64,000 nucleotides of DNA from an uncultured Alphaproteobacteria bacterium (GCA_943787445.1 CALSML010000026.1:122187-186186); one strand, 5' to 3'; positions 41,462 through 51,600 are shown, counted from the stretch's first letter. The notes: generated by a model from the sequence alone, not told the origin. Made by a program: numbers and translations.

Positions 41462-41574
41462 ACATCGATAGCAGCCTCGCAGTTTTCGTACTCAAAAACC
41501 TCTTGGGAAAGTCACGAATCGGCCTGATCATCTGGGTAAGCAGAAATCTGCGACACCCCGGACAGGACCAAGCT

Positions 41575-43021
41575 ATGGGACCCGACCCCAATTCCGAATA
41601 CACCGATGACACCCAACTCGCCGACTGCGAGGTACCACCGACGACGTCGGACCAAGATCAACCATCAAAATGGACGGCTCACTACGGCATAAACCCGTAC
41701 AGCGACGACTGGTCTGTACCGCTATCGTTTGCTCTGTCGAGCCAACATCCTGAGCATGTCGTTCTGATCAACAGGCTGTGTCACCAGTATCTGCCGGAGT
41801 ACCTGCCGGAGAGGCGCGAGTATCGGGAGTTCGGAGCGTATCCACGCCGGGAACTCCGCATCATTATCCTACACCTGTATCTGATGTGGTGCCGCGACGA
41901 ACGATTGTTCACGGCAATCCCGATGGGTAACGATACGGCCTACTGGGCTGAAGAAGTACCGATTCATGGACGGGCAGTACCCGAAGATTGTCCGCAACCT
42001 TGCCGACAAAGGGCTAGTCGATCTTGTGCCCGGCTACAGTGCCGAGAACTCAGACGGAAAACGTGAGGGTCGTTACACCCGCATACGACCTACCGACAAA
42101 CTCAGACAGTTATTCCTGACGGCCCGACCATTCGAGCAGACCATCCGTCGTGATCGGCAGGAGACCATCATCATCAACAACCGGGATGGTGAACGGCAGA
42201 CCTACAAAGACACAGCCAAGATCATCAAGGCGCGTAAGGCTGTTGATGCTGTGAACGATGTCCTTGCACTCCACCATGTCGGCCTGATGAATCAGACTGC
42301 AGACGCGGTCTATCAAAGGTACTGGGTTAAGGAGCGATCCCGGTTCGAGACGCGGTGTGTCTCGACGACACAGGCGAACAAGTTCATGGCCCGGGTGTTC
42401 AACAATCGACAGCTGACACTGGGCGGCAGGTACTACGGCCATTGGCCGGGCCAGATCGAGCGTGAACTTCGCCCCTACATCGGCATCGACGGCTCTTACA
42501 CAGTCGAATGGGACTACAGCTCCCTACATCCCGCATTGCTCTACGCCCAGATCGGGCTGGAGATCAGGGATGATCCCTACATCATCGAGACTGGTGTTGT
42601 CGGTCTCCGTGCCAAAGACCAACAGGTGGTCGGGTGGGACAGGACAGCATCAAAGCTAACCCTACTGGCAGCCATCAACGCTGCTGACCGGGATGGTGCC
42701 GTCCTCGGTGCAAAATCAAAGATCAGGAAAGACACCGGCATCAACTATGCCGCGGAAGACATCGCCGACTGTCTTGATCTGCTGCTGATCCGTAATGGGC
42801 CAATCCGACACCTGATCCATCAGGACAAGGGTATCAGCCTACAGGCACAGGATTCCCGTCTTGCTGAGATGGTGATGGGGGTGTTCACACAACTGATGAA
42901 GCCAATCATCCCGGTCCATGACAGCTTCATCGTGAAGGTCGAAGACGAGGGTCTGCTGCTCGATACGATGGAGACGGCCTACCAATCCATTGTTCGGATG
43001 GCTCCCCTACAAGATGGATGA
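41575..43021 (+). CDS. protein with polymerase-like palm motifs, putative replication protein (frameshift ~41990; may extend to 43289)
   Basis: VEWDYSSLHPALLYA (motif A-like), RTASKLTLLAAINA (possible motif B), IIPVHDSFIVK (motif C-like HDSF). Confidence 0.55.
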
Positions 43022-43715
43022 CGATAAATCATTGTTACCCCGTGGGATGCGTCAGATCATTGCCCAACACGGAATCAGGCCGGGGACAGTCATCAAATAC
43101 GAAGGTAAGGAATTTACCCCAACGGGCTGGTACCGGGGACGAGTAGACCGATTCTTTGAGCAGCAGCTGGAATACGGGAAGCCAGATTACAGAGTAGAAA
43201 GAAGAAGACAGAAAGAAGAAAACACAGAAGAGACTCACCACTGCACTACTAGGAGAGAATACCCGCAAAGCACTGGAAATGCTGGATAAACAGACAAAAT
43301 TATAGCCCTGCAGAGGTCTGATCTGTCTTCTGACACCTTCCCTGCGGCTGTCCACCAGAGCCTCTGTACAGGCCTCCTAGCCTCACCCAAGAGGGTTCTG
43401 TCGCTCAAGGACGCAGGGCAGTCCATCGAGGTCAACTCTGGTTACTCTGGCCTAAAATTTATCCGGGCCGTCTTCCAATATATATTCGGCAGGGGGTCGA
43501 TTTTTGTCCCCCGGGGTGGGGCTTGTCGTGCCGTCCAGAGATGGAACCGTGTCACAGCGACAATTTTCTCCTGACCCTAAAACCCTTGTTCCAATCCTGT
43601 TCCACTGACTAGTCGATTCACATCGGATTCAGGTGGGCGTATAATACGGGGATCAACATCAACCAAGGATGTGGAACAAGCAGAATACCGAAGATACTCA
43701 GGCTTTTCGGCCCGC

Positions 43716-43878
43716 CGTTGTATGAAACCCGCCGTCGGGAAGTAGCTCAGCCTGGTAGAGCACTACGTTCGGGACGTAGGGGCCGGAGGTTCAAATCCTC
43801 TCTTCCCGACCAGAATTTTCCTTATCCCTAAATCGAGATGGCGCGCGGTGCCGTGGCGTTGTGTGGGCGTCCGTATTC
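43716..43878. repeat. right 163-bp direct repeat (att-like) of tRNA-Pro island
   Basis: Match to 36174-36336 at constant offset 7542. Confidence 0.9.
43736..43812 (+). tRNA. tRNA-Pro(CGG), copy 2 (identical)
   Basis: Same 77-nt sequence as 36194-36270. Confidence 0.93.
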
Positions 43879-44121
43879 AACCAGATCCATCCGGGCATCG
43901 GCGGCATCCAGCAACTCTTCGCAGGTAAAGCTGATATCTGCCGCTGCGTCTTCCAGCGGTGCCAGGTCGCGGAGGTCTTCATCCTCGATGCGATTGCGGG
44001 CCCGATCGGCAGTGGCCCGACGCTGTAGGTTGGCAATGTCCCGCAGATAGGTTTCCAGCGCCGCGATCCGGGAGCAGATCAGCCGATGCTGCACTTCATT
44101 TTCGATAGGCGGTGTCGACAT
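43828..44121 (-). CDS. hypothetical protein whose 3' end lies inside the right repeat
   Basis: 97-aa ORF ending VEYGRPHNATAPRAISI; the same tail is duplicated at the left repeat. Confidence 0.65.
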   Translation of the reverse strand: MSTPPIENEVQHRLICSRIAALETYLRDIANLQRRATADRARNRIEDEDLRDLAPLEDAAADISFTCEELLDAADARMDLVEYGRPHNATAPRAISI

Positions 44122-44190
44122 GGCGGGAAGTTATTGCGAAAATCGCAACATCGCCAAACTGACACTGCCGGTCCACGATGTGCAGGGGCT

Positions 44191-45888
44191 TCAGGCGTTG
44201 AGCAGCACGTTGAGCAATGCGGACTGGCCATTGGCGATGGCGGCGAAGGCCTCTTCAAGCATGCCCGGCAGTTCTGCCGGGGTTTCGACTGTGGCGCCGA
44301 ACGCCCCAAAAGGCTTGGCGAGCTCTGCATAGTCGAACTCGGTGATCGGGTGACCGAGCCAGAGGTCGTTTTTGGCAGCGACCCCGTCGGGGAAATAGCC
44401 TTCCTGATCCTTTCGCATGGCGTTGTAGCCATGGTTGTTAAACACAACGGTGAGGGTCGCGAGGTTGTTGGTGCGTGCAAAGGCCAAAGCCTGAATCGCC
44501 GGATTGTAGAGGAAGGTGCCATCGCCGAGCGTGGTGACAACCGCGCGGTCCGGGACGGCAAGTTTGGCACCCAGTGCCACGCCCATGGCCTGACCCAGGC
44601 CGCCATGCACCCGGAAATAGCTCATCGGTCCATCGCTGTGCAGATGGCGCACGATGGCCGGCCGATGGGTGATGGTCTCATCCACAAATACCGTGCCTTC
44701 CGGTGCGACGCGAGACAGGGTGGCGGCGAGCAAGGCGGGCGAGATCGTGTCGTCGGTTTCCGCGTCCGTCACGATCTGACGCGCTTCGGCCGCGCGATCG
44801 ACGGTGGTGTCTTCCCATCGTGCCCGCCGGCGAGTGATGGCTGTCTCGTCAATTTTCGCCTGCCTGAGCGCGTCGACCAGCAGGGCAAGATTCGCCGCGA
44901 CATCTCCCTCGAGAAAACACTCGGCCGAACTGGGCTGGTAGACCACATGGTCGCGGAAGGGCGTGTCATCGATGCTGACGATACGCGCGTTCTTGGGGAC
45001 GTTGGCCAGCGGGTACCAGGGCTGGCGGGAGGCGATCATCAGAATGAGATCGGCTTCGTCGATGACCGGGGGGCGACCTGCACCGAGATAAAGGGGGTGG
45101 TCCTTGGGGAAATTGGCATAGGGGGCGAACCGGCCCTCGGCCACTGGTATGGCGAGCGTCTCGGCCAGTGCGATCAGGGCGTTGTAGCCTTCGGCGGTGC
45201 GACCGGACTCCTCGGTGATGATGGCTGGACATTCCGCGGCGAGCAGCATGTCGGTGACCTTTGCGATATCAGCCGGCGTGGCGGTGACCACAGGCGCTGC
45301 CGGCGGGTTGCGGCGTTCGCTGGGGGGTGTCCAGGGCTGCATCATGACTTCGATCGGTACCGACAGATATGTAGGTGCGCGCGGCGTGCGTTGGGACAAT
45401 TCACCGGCGGTCACGATCTGCTGATACATGTTCGAGATGCTGCCGGTCTGATGGGCCCATTTGACCAGCGGTTCGATGAGACGAGTGGGGCTGCCGACCT
45501 GATTGAGGATTGCCTGCCACTGAAAGCCAGGGTCGATGTCCGGGTCGTCACCGAAACTCACGGATTCACCGGAGAGAATCAGCATGGGGATCGCGCCACG
45601 CAGAGCGCCTTCGATGCCCAGTGAGCCCTGCAGCAGCCCGACGCCGGTGTGCAGCATGACGGCCTGCATCCGACCGGTGAGTGAGGTGTAGCCGATGGCC
45701 AGGTCGACGGCGAGGGTCTCATGGGCGCAGGTGAGATAGGTGGGGCCGGACTCATTGGTCAATTGCTGCTGGGCCATGGCTTCCCAGAACGGGCCCCATT
45801 CGGAGCCCGGTGAGGCCATCACATAGTCGATGCCGAGACTGCGAAAGGCCTGCAGGATTGCGTCGCCGCCGTCTGTCGAATTTCTCAT
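44191..45888 (-). CDS. thiamine-pyrophosphate-dependent enzyme, acetolactate synthase/benzoylformate decarboxylase-like
   Basis: GIDYVMASPGSEWGPFWEAM; CAHETLAVDLAIGYTSLTGRMQAVMLHTGVG; TLGDGTFLYNPAIQALAFARTNNLATLTVVFNN. Confidence 0.85.
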   Translation of the reverse strand: MRNSTDGGDAILQAFRSLGIDYVMASPGSEWGPFWEAMAQQQLTNESGPTYLTCAHETLAVDLAIGYTSLTGRMQAVMLHTGVGLLQGSLGIEGALRGAIPMLILSGESVSFGDDPDIDPGFQWQAILNQVGSPTRLIEPLVKWAHQTGSISNMYQQIVTAGELSQRTPRAPTYLSVPIEVMMQPWTPPSERRNPPAAPVVTATPADIAKVTDMLLAAECPAIITEESGRTAEGYNALIALAETLAIPVAEGRFAPYANFPKDHPLYLGAGRPPVIDEADLILMIASRQPWYPLANVPKNARIVSIDDTPFRDHVVYQPSSAECFLEGDVAANLALLVDALRQAKIDETAITRRRARWEDTTVDRAAEARQIVTDAETDDTISPALLAATLSRVAPEGTVFVDETITHRPAIVRHLHSDGPMSYFRVHGGLGQAMGVALGAKLAVPDRAVVTTLGDGTFLYNPAIQALAFARTNNLATLTVVFNNHGYNAMRKDQEGYFPDGVAAKNDLWLGHPITEFDYAELAKPFGAFGATVETPAELPGMLEEAFAAIANGQSALLNVLLNA

Positions 45889-45965
45889 GTCATCGTGCCC
45901 CGAACCGCAAATATGTGTTTGCGTGCCCATCGTGCGACAACGGGTTGCTGCTGGCAATGTTCCGG

Positions 45966-46410
45966 TCAGCCGCGCCCGGCCCAGATGATCAGGTGGAGAC
46001 TTTCCACCTCGGCGAGGGGGAACAACAATTCACGTTGCGGGTTGAACTGTTCGAGCACCAGCATATCCGCGCTTTGACGCAGGAACCGTTTGACCAGCGC
46101 GCGGGGAGCTTCCCCGTCTGCTTCGGGGCGGATCTGCACCACCACGAATGTGTCGTCGCCCGGCGTGATGGCGCTCCCCGGGTGGACATGCAGCGTCTCT
46201 CCCAGAAAATACCGCGGTACCATCGAAGTGTCGGCAAAATAGACCGCATAGGCGCTGGTGACCCCCTGAAGGGAGGGTGGGCGCTCGATGTAGTCATGCA
46301 CCTGACCGTTCTATCAGGAACATACCGTCTGACCCGGCAACGACGGTGCCCATTACGGGAAGGTCGCGCATCCCGGCCAGAAGTATCATCGGAACAGATT
46401 TCATCCGTTC
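45966..46410 (-). CDS. S24/LexA-like peptidase domain protein without recognisable HTH (frameshift ~46300)
   Basis: LPVMGTVVAGSDGMFLIE...; YFADTSMVPRYFLGETLHVHPG; ALVKRFLRQ. Confidence 0.65.
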
Positions 46411-46843
46411 AGGATTCCCCGGCGCGCCGGAAGGCAGCAAGTGCGAAGGAACCCCGCATGCCGCCGATCGCCAGAATGATCGCCAGTATGTGGATCGCGG
46501 CCTGAGGGTCAAACCCGTGGACCCGGGTGATCACGATCAGCGTGTCGAGGGTGAGCAAGATGAGCATAGTCACGATGGCGGCGCGGGACCTGCGCCAGGC
46601 ATAGGTGGCCAGCGCGCCGTAAAAGAACGCGATGAAGAGCTGAATCATCGCGGGCCAGAGAGCATCGCCGCTGATCACATTCTGTTCCGGAATGATCAGC
46701 ATGATGACAAAGGCACCGAGCACGAAATGCACAGCCACCATAATCCAGCCGGCCACGCCACCATTCTGCATGGCCCGTTCGGCTGCCGCGAAGCTGTCGA
46801 CCCGGGGATAGAAAATACGCTGTGCCAGTGCGGCAAATTTCAT
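46409..46843 (-). CDS. hypothetical integral membrane protein
   Basis: Four hydrophobic segments in MKFAALAQRIFYPRV... Confidence 0.65.
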   Translation of the reverse strand: MKFAALAQRIFYPRVDSFAAAERAMQNGGVAGWIMVAVHFVLGAFVIMLIIPEQNVISGDALWPAMIQLFIAFFYGALATYAWRRSRAAIVTMLILLTLDTLIVITRVHGFDPQAAIHILAIILAIGGMRGSFALAAFRRAGES

Positions 46844-46940
46844 AACTAACTCCTGTTCTGCGCATCCAACCATTCGCACCCGCGCGGCGCCAGCCGGAAT
46901 TCGAAATCATGAATATCTGCACACGAGAAGGAGACCTCCG

Positions 46941-47000
46941 ATGAGTGGCATTTTCTCCAAACCCTCTCCGCCACCCCCACCCCCGCCGCCACCGGTTCCG
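46941..47000 (+). pseudogene. 5' fragment of a Pro-rich small protein gene (phage-associated type?) interrupted by IS remnant
   Basis: RBS aaggaga then MSGIFSKPSPPPPPPPPPVP, abruptly changing into transposase sequence. Confidence 0.5.
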
Positions 47001-47169
47001 CGACGAGCTCCTGAACGGAGAGATCTTCTACAGCCTCAATGAAGCCCGGAACGTGATTGAGCAGTGGCGACGGCACTACAACACGAAGCGCCCACACTCA
47101 GCCCTCGGATACAGGCCACCGGCACCGGAAAGCATCATGCCTATGGAGGTCAAAAGAATGATGCACTAA
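46998..47169 (+). mobile_element. IS3-like transposase C-terminal remnant
   Basis: RDELLNGEIFYSLNEARNVIEQWRRHYNTKRPHSALGYRPPAPE. Confidence 0.85.
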
Positions 47170-47227
47170 CATTTAAATCGGACCAGTCAGTGGGGGCAGG
47201 TCACATGACACATCCCGGTTTCTGGCC

Positions 47228-47641
47228 ATGGCGGATGGCAGTGTCGAGAAAATTCGTGCCACGGCGCGTTCGGAAATCGCCCGACGGGCGATGGGGGTCA
47301 TTGAGACCTTTGCGCTGGTCTTCAAGGTTGTCTTCTTTGCGATCGTGCTGGAATGGGGGGTGCGCACGTTTTCGGCCTGGTTGGGTGCGCCGCTTGCCGC
47401 TGCGGCCACACTGCCAGGCATGCTGTCCGAGTTGAGCCCGGTCGCGGAACTGATCTGGGCACCGTTGTTGGGATCCTTCTGGGCCAGCGTGGAGATCGTC
47501 AAAAAATACATGGGTGTGCGGGATCGTGACAAAGCCCATGAATTCGAATTGCGGAATGGTGGCCCGCTTCAGTCCACACAGGCGTCCATCGAGGCAGCGG
47601 GCGGAACGGTTGCCCGAATTCTGCGGGTGTTGCGCCACTAA
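47228..47641 (+). CDS. hypothetical membrane protein
   Basis: 137-aa ORF with hydrophobic segments. Confidence 0.55.
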   Translation: MADGSVEKIRATARSEIARRAMGVIETFALVFKVVFFAIVLEWGVRTFSAWLGAPLAAAATLPGMLSELSPVAELIWAPLLGSFWASVEIVKKYMGVRDRDKAHEFELRNGGPLQSTQASIEAAGGTVARILRVLRH

Positions 47642-47812
47642 AGCGACCTGTCCCGTGATTGAGCCATGCATTGGCCCTTGCGATCCCGATCTGTTCGGGG
47701 CTCGCAAGGGCCTTTTTTGTTGGCCGTGGCCTTGCAACGTGACCGCGCCACGCCCAACTTGTGGCACTTCACAAAATCCCGTTCCGATGCTGCGGAGAGA
47801 GTTTCACCTTCG

Positions 47813-49267
47813 ATGATCGACCTGATTGTCAGCTATTGGCCGCTTGGTACCTCCATCCTGGTGGGCCTTGTCGTGATCGTGCTCGTCGGATCGGTGATCC
47901 TGCACAAACGCGATGAAAGCGCCGCGATTGCCTGGGTGGGGCTGATTCTTCTCTCGCCGGTCATGGGTGCGATTGCCTATCTCCTTTTCGGGATCAATCG
48001 CATCCGCCGTCGAGCTGCGCGCACGCGGCCTGGTCCGTCAACGCCGTCCGACTGGAATCCCGCACGGACTGCGAGCGGATCGATGATTGCAGATATGCCC
48101 GAGGGCGATGACACGGCGCCAGCGCGGTTGCGACGCAGATTGCTCGACAGTCTGACGACCAACCCGATGGTGACGCAAAATACCGTGCAGGTTCTGCACA
48201 ATGGGGATGAAGCCTATCCGGCCATGCTGGCGGCCGTCGATCAGGCGGAGCATTCGGTTGCATTGACTTCCTACATATTCAGGTCCGACCAGAGCGGTCG
48301 TGAATTTGCCGCCGCACTGGCCCGCGCGGTTGAACGCGGGGTCAAGGTGCGGGTGCTGGTGGATGGGGCGGGCCAGATGTATTCGCTGCCGACCACATCA
48401 CGCATGCTGGCAGGGTTGGACATTCCGTTTGCCCGCTATCTGCACTCGTTCTGGCCCTGGAGGATGCCTTATCTCAATTTGCGCAATCACCGCAAAATGC
48501 TGATCGTCGATGGCAAAACTGGATTTACCGGCGGCATTAACATTTCCAGTGCCAATCTGATAACGCGCAACCCGTCGCGGCCTGTTCGCGATATGCATTT
48601 TCGACTGGCGGGACCGATCGTGTCCCAACTCATGGAAAAATTCGCCGATGACTGGGCCTTCACCACATCGGAATTGTTGAAAGGGGATACCTGGTTCCCG
48701 TCACCGAAAGCCGGCGGTGACGTGGTGGCGCGGGTGATCGCGTCGGGTCCCCATGAATCGATCAATCGCATGCGGTGGATACTACATGCGGCGATCTCGC
48801 AGGCGCAGACACGTATCTGCGTGATGACGCCCTATTTGCTGCCCGATGAAATTCTGGTGTCCGCGCTGCGGCTGGCAGCCATCCGCGGGGTGCGGATCGA
48901 CATCATCATTCCTGCGCGCAGTAATTTGCGGTTTGTGGACTGGGCGGCCCATGCACGTCTCGATGAATTGTTGGTGGATGGGTGTCATGTCTGGTTCGGG
49001 CCCGAGCCGTTCAATCATGCCAAGCTGATGCTGGTGGATGATGATTGGGCGCTGGTGGGGTCTTCGAACTGGGACCCCCGGAGCCTGCGACTGAACTTCG
49101 AGTTGAACGTGGAATGTCAGAGCCCGATATTGGTACGAGAACTTGATGCCGTGTTTCAGGTAGAAAAATCAGCCTCCCGCGCGGTGTCGCTTGATGAGAT
49201 GGAGCAGCAGGGCATGCTGGTGCGGCTGCGCAATGGTGTGGCGCGTCTGTTCTCTCCCTATCTCTAG
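47813..49267 (+). CDS. cls: cardiolipin synthase-like phospholipase D family protein
   Basis: Two HKD motifs: HRKMLIVDGKTGFTGGIN and HAKLMLVDDDWALVGSSNWDPRS. Confidence 0.9.
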   Translation: MIDLIVSYWPLGTSILVGLVVIVLVGSVILHKRDESAAIAWVGLILLSPVMGAIAYLLFGINRIRRRAARTRPGPSTPSDWNPARTASGSMIADMPEGDDTAPARLRRRLLDSLTTNPMVTQNTVQVLHNGDEAYPAMLAAVDQAEHSVALTSYIFRSDQSGREFAAALARAVERGVKVRVLVDGAGQMYSLPTTSRMLAGLDIPFARYLHSFWPWRMPYLNLRNHRKMLIVDGKTGFTGGINISSANLITRNPSRPVRDMHFRLAGPIVSQLMEKFADDWAFTTSELLKGDTWFPSPKAGGDVVARVIASGPHESINRMRWILHAAISQAQTRICVMTPYLLPDEILVSALRLAAIRGVRIDIIIPARSNLRFVDWAAHARLDELLVDGCHVWFGPEPFNHAKLMLVDDDWALVGSSNWDPRSLRLNFELNVECQSPILVRELDAVFQVEKSASRAVSLDEMEQQGMLVRLRNGVARLFSPYL

Positions 49268-49282
49268 AACGCGAGAATTGCC

Positions 49283-50206
49283 GTGGCTGACAGCCAAGTC
49301 AAAGCCGAAGAACACTGGGCCGGAAAGGGCGATGTGCGCCTGTTCCTGTTTCGAAAATGCCTGTCAGCGCCAGCAGAGAGGCCCCGGCCTGTCCTGTTTC
49401 TGGTGCACGGGTCATCCCTGAGCGCGCGAACCGGGTTCGATCTCGACGTGCCTGGTAAGCCCGGCTATTCGATGATGGACTGGTTTGCCCGACAGGGCTT
49501 CGATGTCTGGACCATGGACCACGAAAATTATGGGCGTTCGTCGCGAACGGATTCGAATTCGGATATTGCCAGCGGGGCAGATGATCTGGCGGCCGCGCTG
49601 CCCATTGTGATGGAGGACACTGGTGCGCGCCGTCTCCATCTGTTTGGGAGTTCGTCGGGTGCATTGCGTGCCGGATTGTTTGCGACCCGTCACCCGGATC
49701 GTGTGGCGTCTCTTTCACTTGATGCCTTTGTCTGGACAGGTGTGGGCTCACCGACCCTGGAGAAACGCCGGGACAATCTTGAAGCGTTTCGTCGCGAGCC
49801 AACCCGAAATGTCGATCGGGCATTCTTTCACTCGATTTTCAACCGCGACAAGGTCGGTCTGGTGGAGGACGGTGTGGCGGATGCGTTTGCAGATGCCGAA
49901 CTGCAATATGGCACGACCATGCCGACGGGAACCTATCTCGATATGTGTGCGAATCTGCCGGTGGTTGATCCCGAAGCGCTGACCTGTCCGGTGCTGCTGT
50001 TGCGTGGAGAACATGATGGTATCGCGACGGAAGAGGATGTGACGGCATTCTTCCTGAAGCTTGCCACCAGTGACAAACAGCTCGTGGTCCTGCCGGGACA
50101 GGCTCATGTGGGAACTCTGGGCGTGAACCGCGCGCGGTTGTTCAGTGTGCTGCTGGAATTTCTGAATCGGCCCGAGCGTATCGACCAGGCTGACGGATTG
50201 ATCTAG
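49283..50206 (+). CDS. alpha/beta hydrolase
   Basis: LVHGSSLSARTGFD; LHLFGSSSGALRAGLFA; LLRGEHDGIATEEDV; GQAHVG. Confidence 0.8.
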   Translation: MADSQVKAEEHWAGKGDVRLFLFRKCLSAPAERPRPVLFLVHGSSLSARTGFDLDVPGKPGYSMMDWFARQGFDVWTMDHENYGRSSRTDSNSDIASGADDLAAALPIVMEDTGARRLHLFGSSSGALRAGLFATRHPDRVASLSLDAFVWTGVGSPTLEKRRDNLEAFRREPTRNVDRAFFHSIFNRDKVGLVEDGVADAFADAELQYGTTMPTGTYLDMCANLPVVDPEALTCPVLLLRGEHDGIATEEDVTAFFLKLATSDKQLVVLPGQAHVGTLGVNRARLFSVLLEFLNRPERIDQADGLI

Positions 50207-51231
50207 TAGGCGCGCTCGACGCAGAAATCGACAACGTCTTCGAGGGCCTTGCGGTAGTCGTTCTCCGGCAGGTCGGCGAGCGCGGCACGGGCCGTGTCGG
50301 CATAGCCGCGGGCCCGGATCAACGTATCGGCAAGACCTTCGCGCACCTTGAGAATTTCCATGGCGCGTTCGAGATCGCCGTCTTGCTGCTCGCAGGATTC
50401 GAGGGTCCGTTTCCAGAACGCGTGCTCTTCATCCGTGCCGCGCCGCATGGCCAGAACGACGGGAAGCGTGATCTTTCCCTCCCGGAAGTCATCACCGATG
50501 CCTTTGCCGAAGGAATCATCGGTTGCGGCGTAATCGAGATAGTCATCGACCAGCTGGAAGGCGATCCCGAGATTTGCGCCATATTGCTCAAGGGCCGGTG
50601 TCGACGCGGTGCTGTGATCCGCGACCAGGGCACCAACCTCGCAGGCCGCTGCGAAGAGAGCGGCTGTCTTGGAGCGGATGACAAAGAGGTAGTCCTCTTC
50701 GCTCGTCGCGGTGTCATTGGCCGTGATCAGCTGCGCGACCTCACCTTCGGCGATCACCGCGCTGGCATTGGCGAGAATGTCGAGGACCCGGAGCGATTCA
50801 CTTTCGACCATCAGGCGGAAGGATCGGCTGAACAGAAAATCGCCAACAAGGACGCTGGCCTGATTGCCCCAGACGGCATTTGCGGTCTCACGACCGCGGC
50901 GCAGGTCGGACTCGTCGACAACATCGTCATGCAGCAAGGTCGCGGTGTGAATGAATTCGACGGCCGCGGCCAGACCGATATGCTTGTCACCCTCATAGCC
51001 GCAGAGTCGGGCGCTGGCGAGGGTGAGCAGCGGACGCAGGCGTTTGCCGCCAGCAGCCACAAGATGACCTGCCAGTTCGGGGATGAGAGGTACATCCGAC
51101 TGCATGCGGTCGACGATCAGCTGATTGACCCGTGCCATATCTGCAGCACAGAGCTTGCTCAACTTGTCGAGTGCGTTGGGATCTTTCTGCGTGTCTGATC
51201 CAGTGAGGCGGGCGACAACGGCCAAAATCAA
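50203..51231 (-). CDS. ispB: polyprenyl (octaprenyl-type) diphosphate synthase
   Basis: GGKRLRPLLTL; FIHTATLLHDDVVD; AFQLVDDYLDY. Confidence 0.9.
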   Translation of the reverse strand: MILAVVARLTGSDTQKDPNALDKLSKLCAADMARVNQLIVDRMQSDVPLIPELAGHLVAAGGKRLRPLLTLASARLCGYEGDKHIGLAAAVEFIHTATLLHDDVVDESDLRRGRETANAVWGNQASVLVGDFLFSRSFRLMVESESLRVLDILANASAVIAEGEVAQLITANDTATSEEDYLFVIRSKTAALFAAACEVGALVADHSTASTPALEQYGANLGIAFQLVDDYLDYAATDDSFGKGIGDDFREGKITLPVVLAMRRGTDEEHAFWKRTLESCEQQDGDLERAMEILKVREGLADTLIRARGYADTARAALADLPENDYRKALEDVVDFCVERAY

Positions 51232-51352
51232 TCTCCAAAATACAACGATGCCAGATTGAAAGGACCTGGCGAGATTTCGCGGGCAAGCGCGCGGCCAGGA
51301 GCATATGATCTTTCAAGGAGGCGTCAAGTAACGCCAAGTTCAACGACGACCC

Positions 51353-51598
51353 ATGCTGAGGTGCCAGATGCGTGATGTGTTGCGCACAAATGACCCTGTC
51401 GAGCTGTCTCTTGCAATGGCCTTGCTAAAGGATGCCGCACTTGAACATGTCGTGATGGACGGCAATATTTCGGTTCTCGAGGGTACGATTGGTATCTTCC
51501 CCCGCCGCCTGATGGTTCTGGATGACGACTACGGAGCAGCGCGAAGTATCCTAGTGGCAGCAGAAATCTTTGATTCCAAATCAGTTTCAGAAACCTGA
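51353..51598 (+). CDS. DUF2007-like small protein
   Basis: MRDVLRTNDPVELSLAMALLKDAALEHVVMDGNISVLEG...RRLMVLDDDYGAARSIL. Confidence 0.7.
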   Translation: MLRCQMRDVLRTNDPVELSLAMALLKDAALEHVVMDGNISVLEGTIGIFPRRLMVLDDDYGAARSILVAAEIFDSKSVSET

Positions 51599-51600
51599 CT

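Larger units (their letters stand above)
36195..43811. mobile_element. tRNA-Pro-integrated genomic island, candidate minimal phage satellite
   Basis: Direct repeats at both ends, integrase next to left repeat, TerS-like, HNH and polymerase-like genes, no capsid/portal/tail genes seen. Confidence 0.75.

Noticed and set aside
44086-45624. 512-aa plus-strand ORF
   Set aside because: Antisense to the TPP-dependent enzyme; low-plausibility composition.
44191-45888. Linking the TPP-dependent enzyme to the TPP riboswitch operon as one thiamin system
   Set aside because: They are 15 kb apart, separated by many unrelated genes and an island; TPP-dependent enzymes are common.
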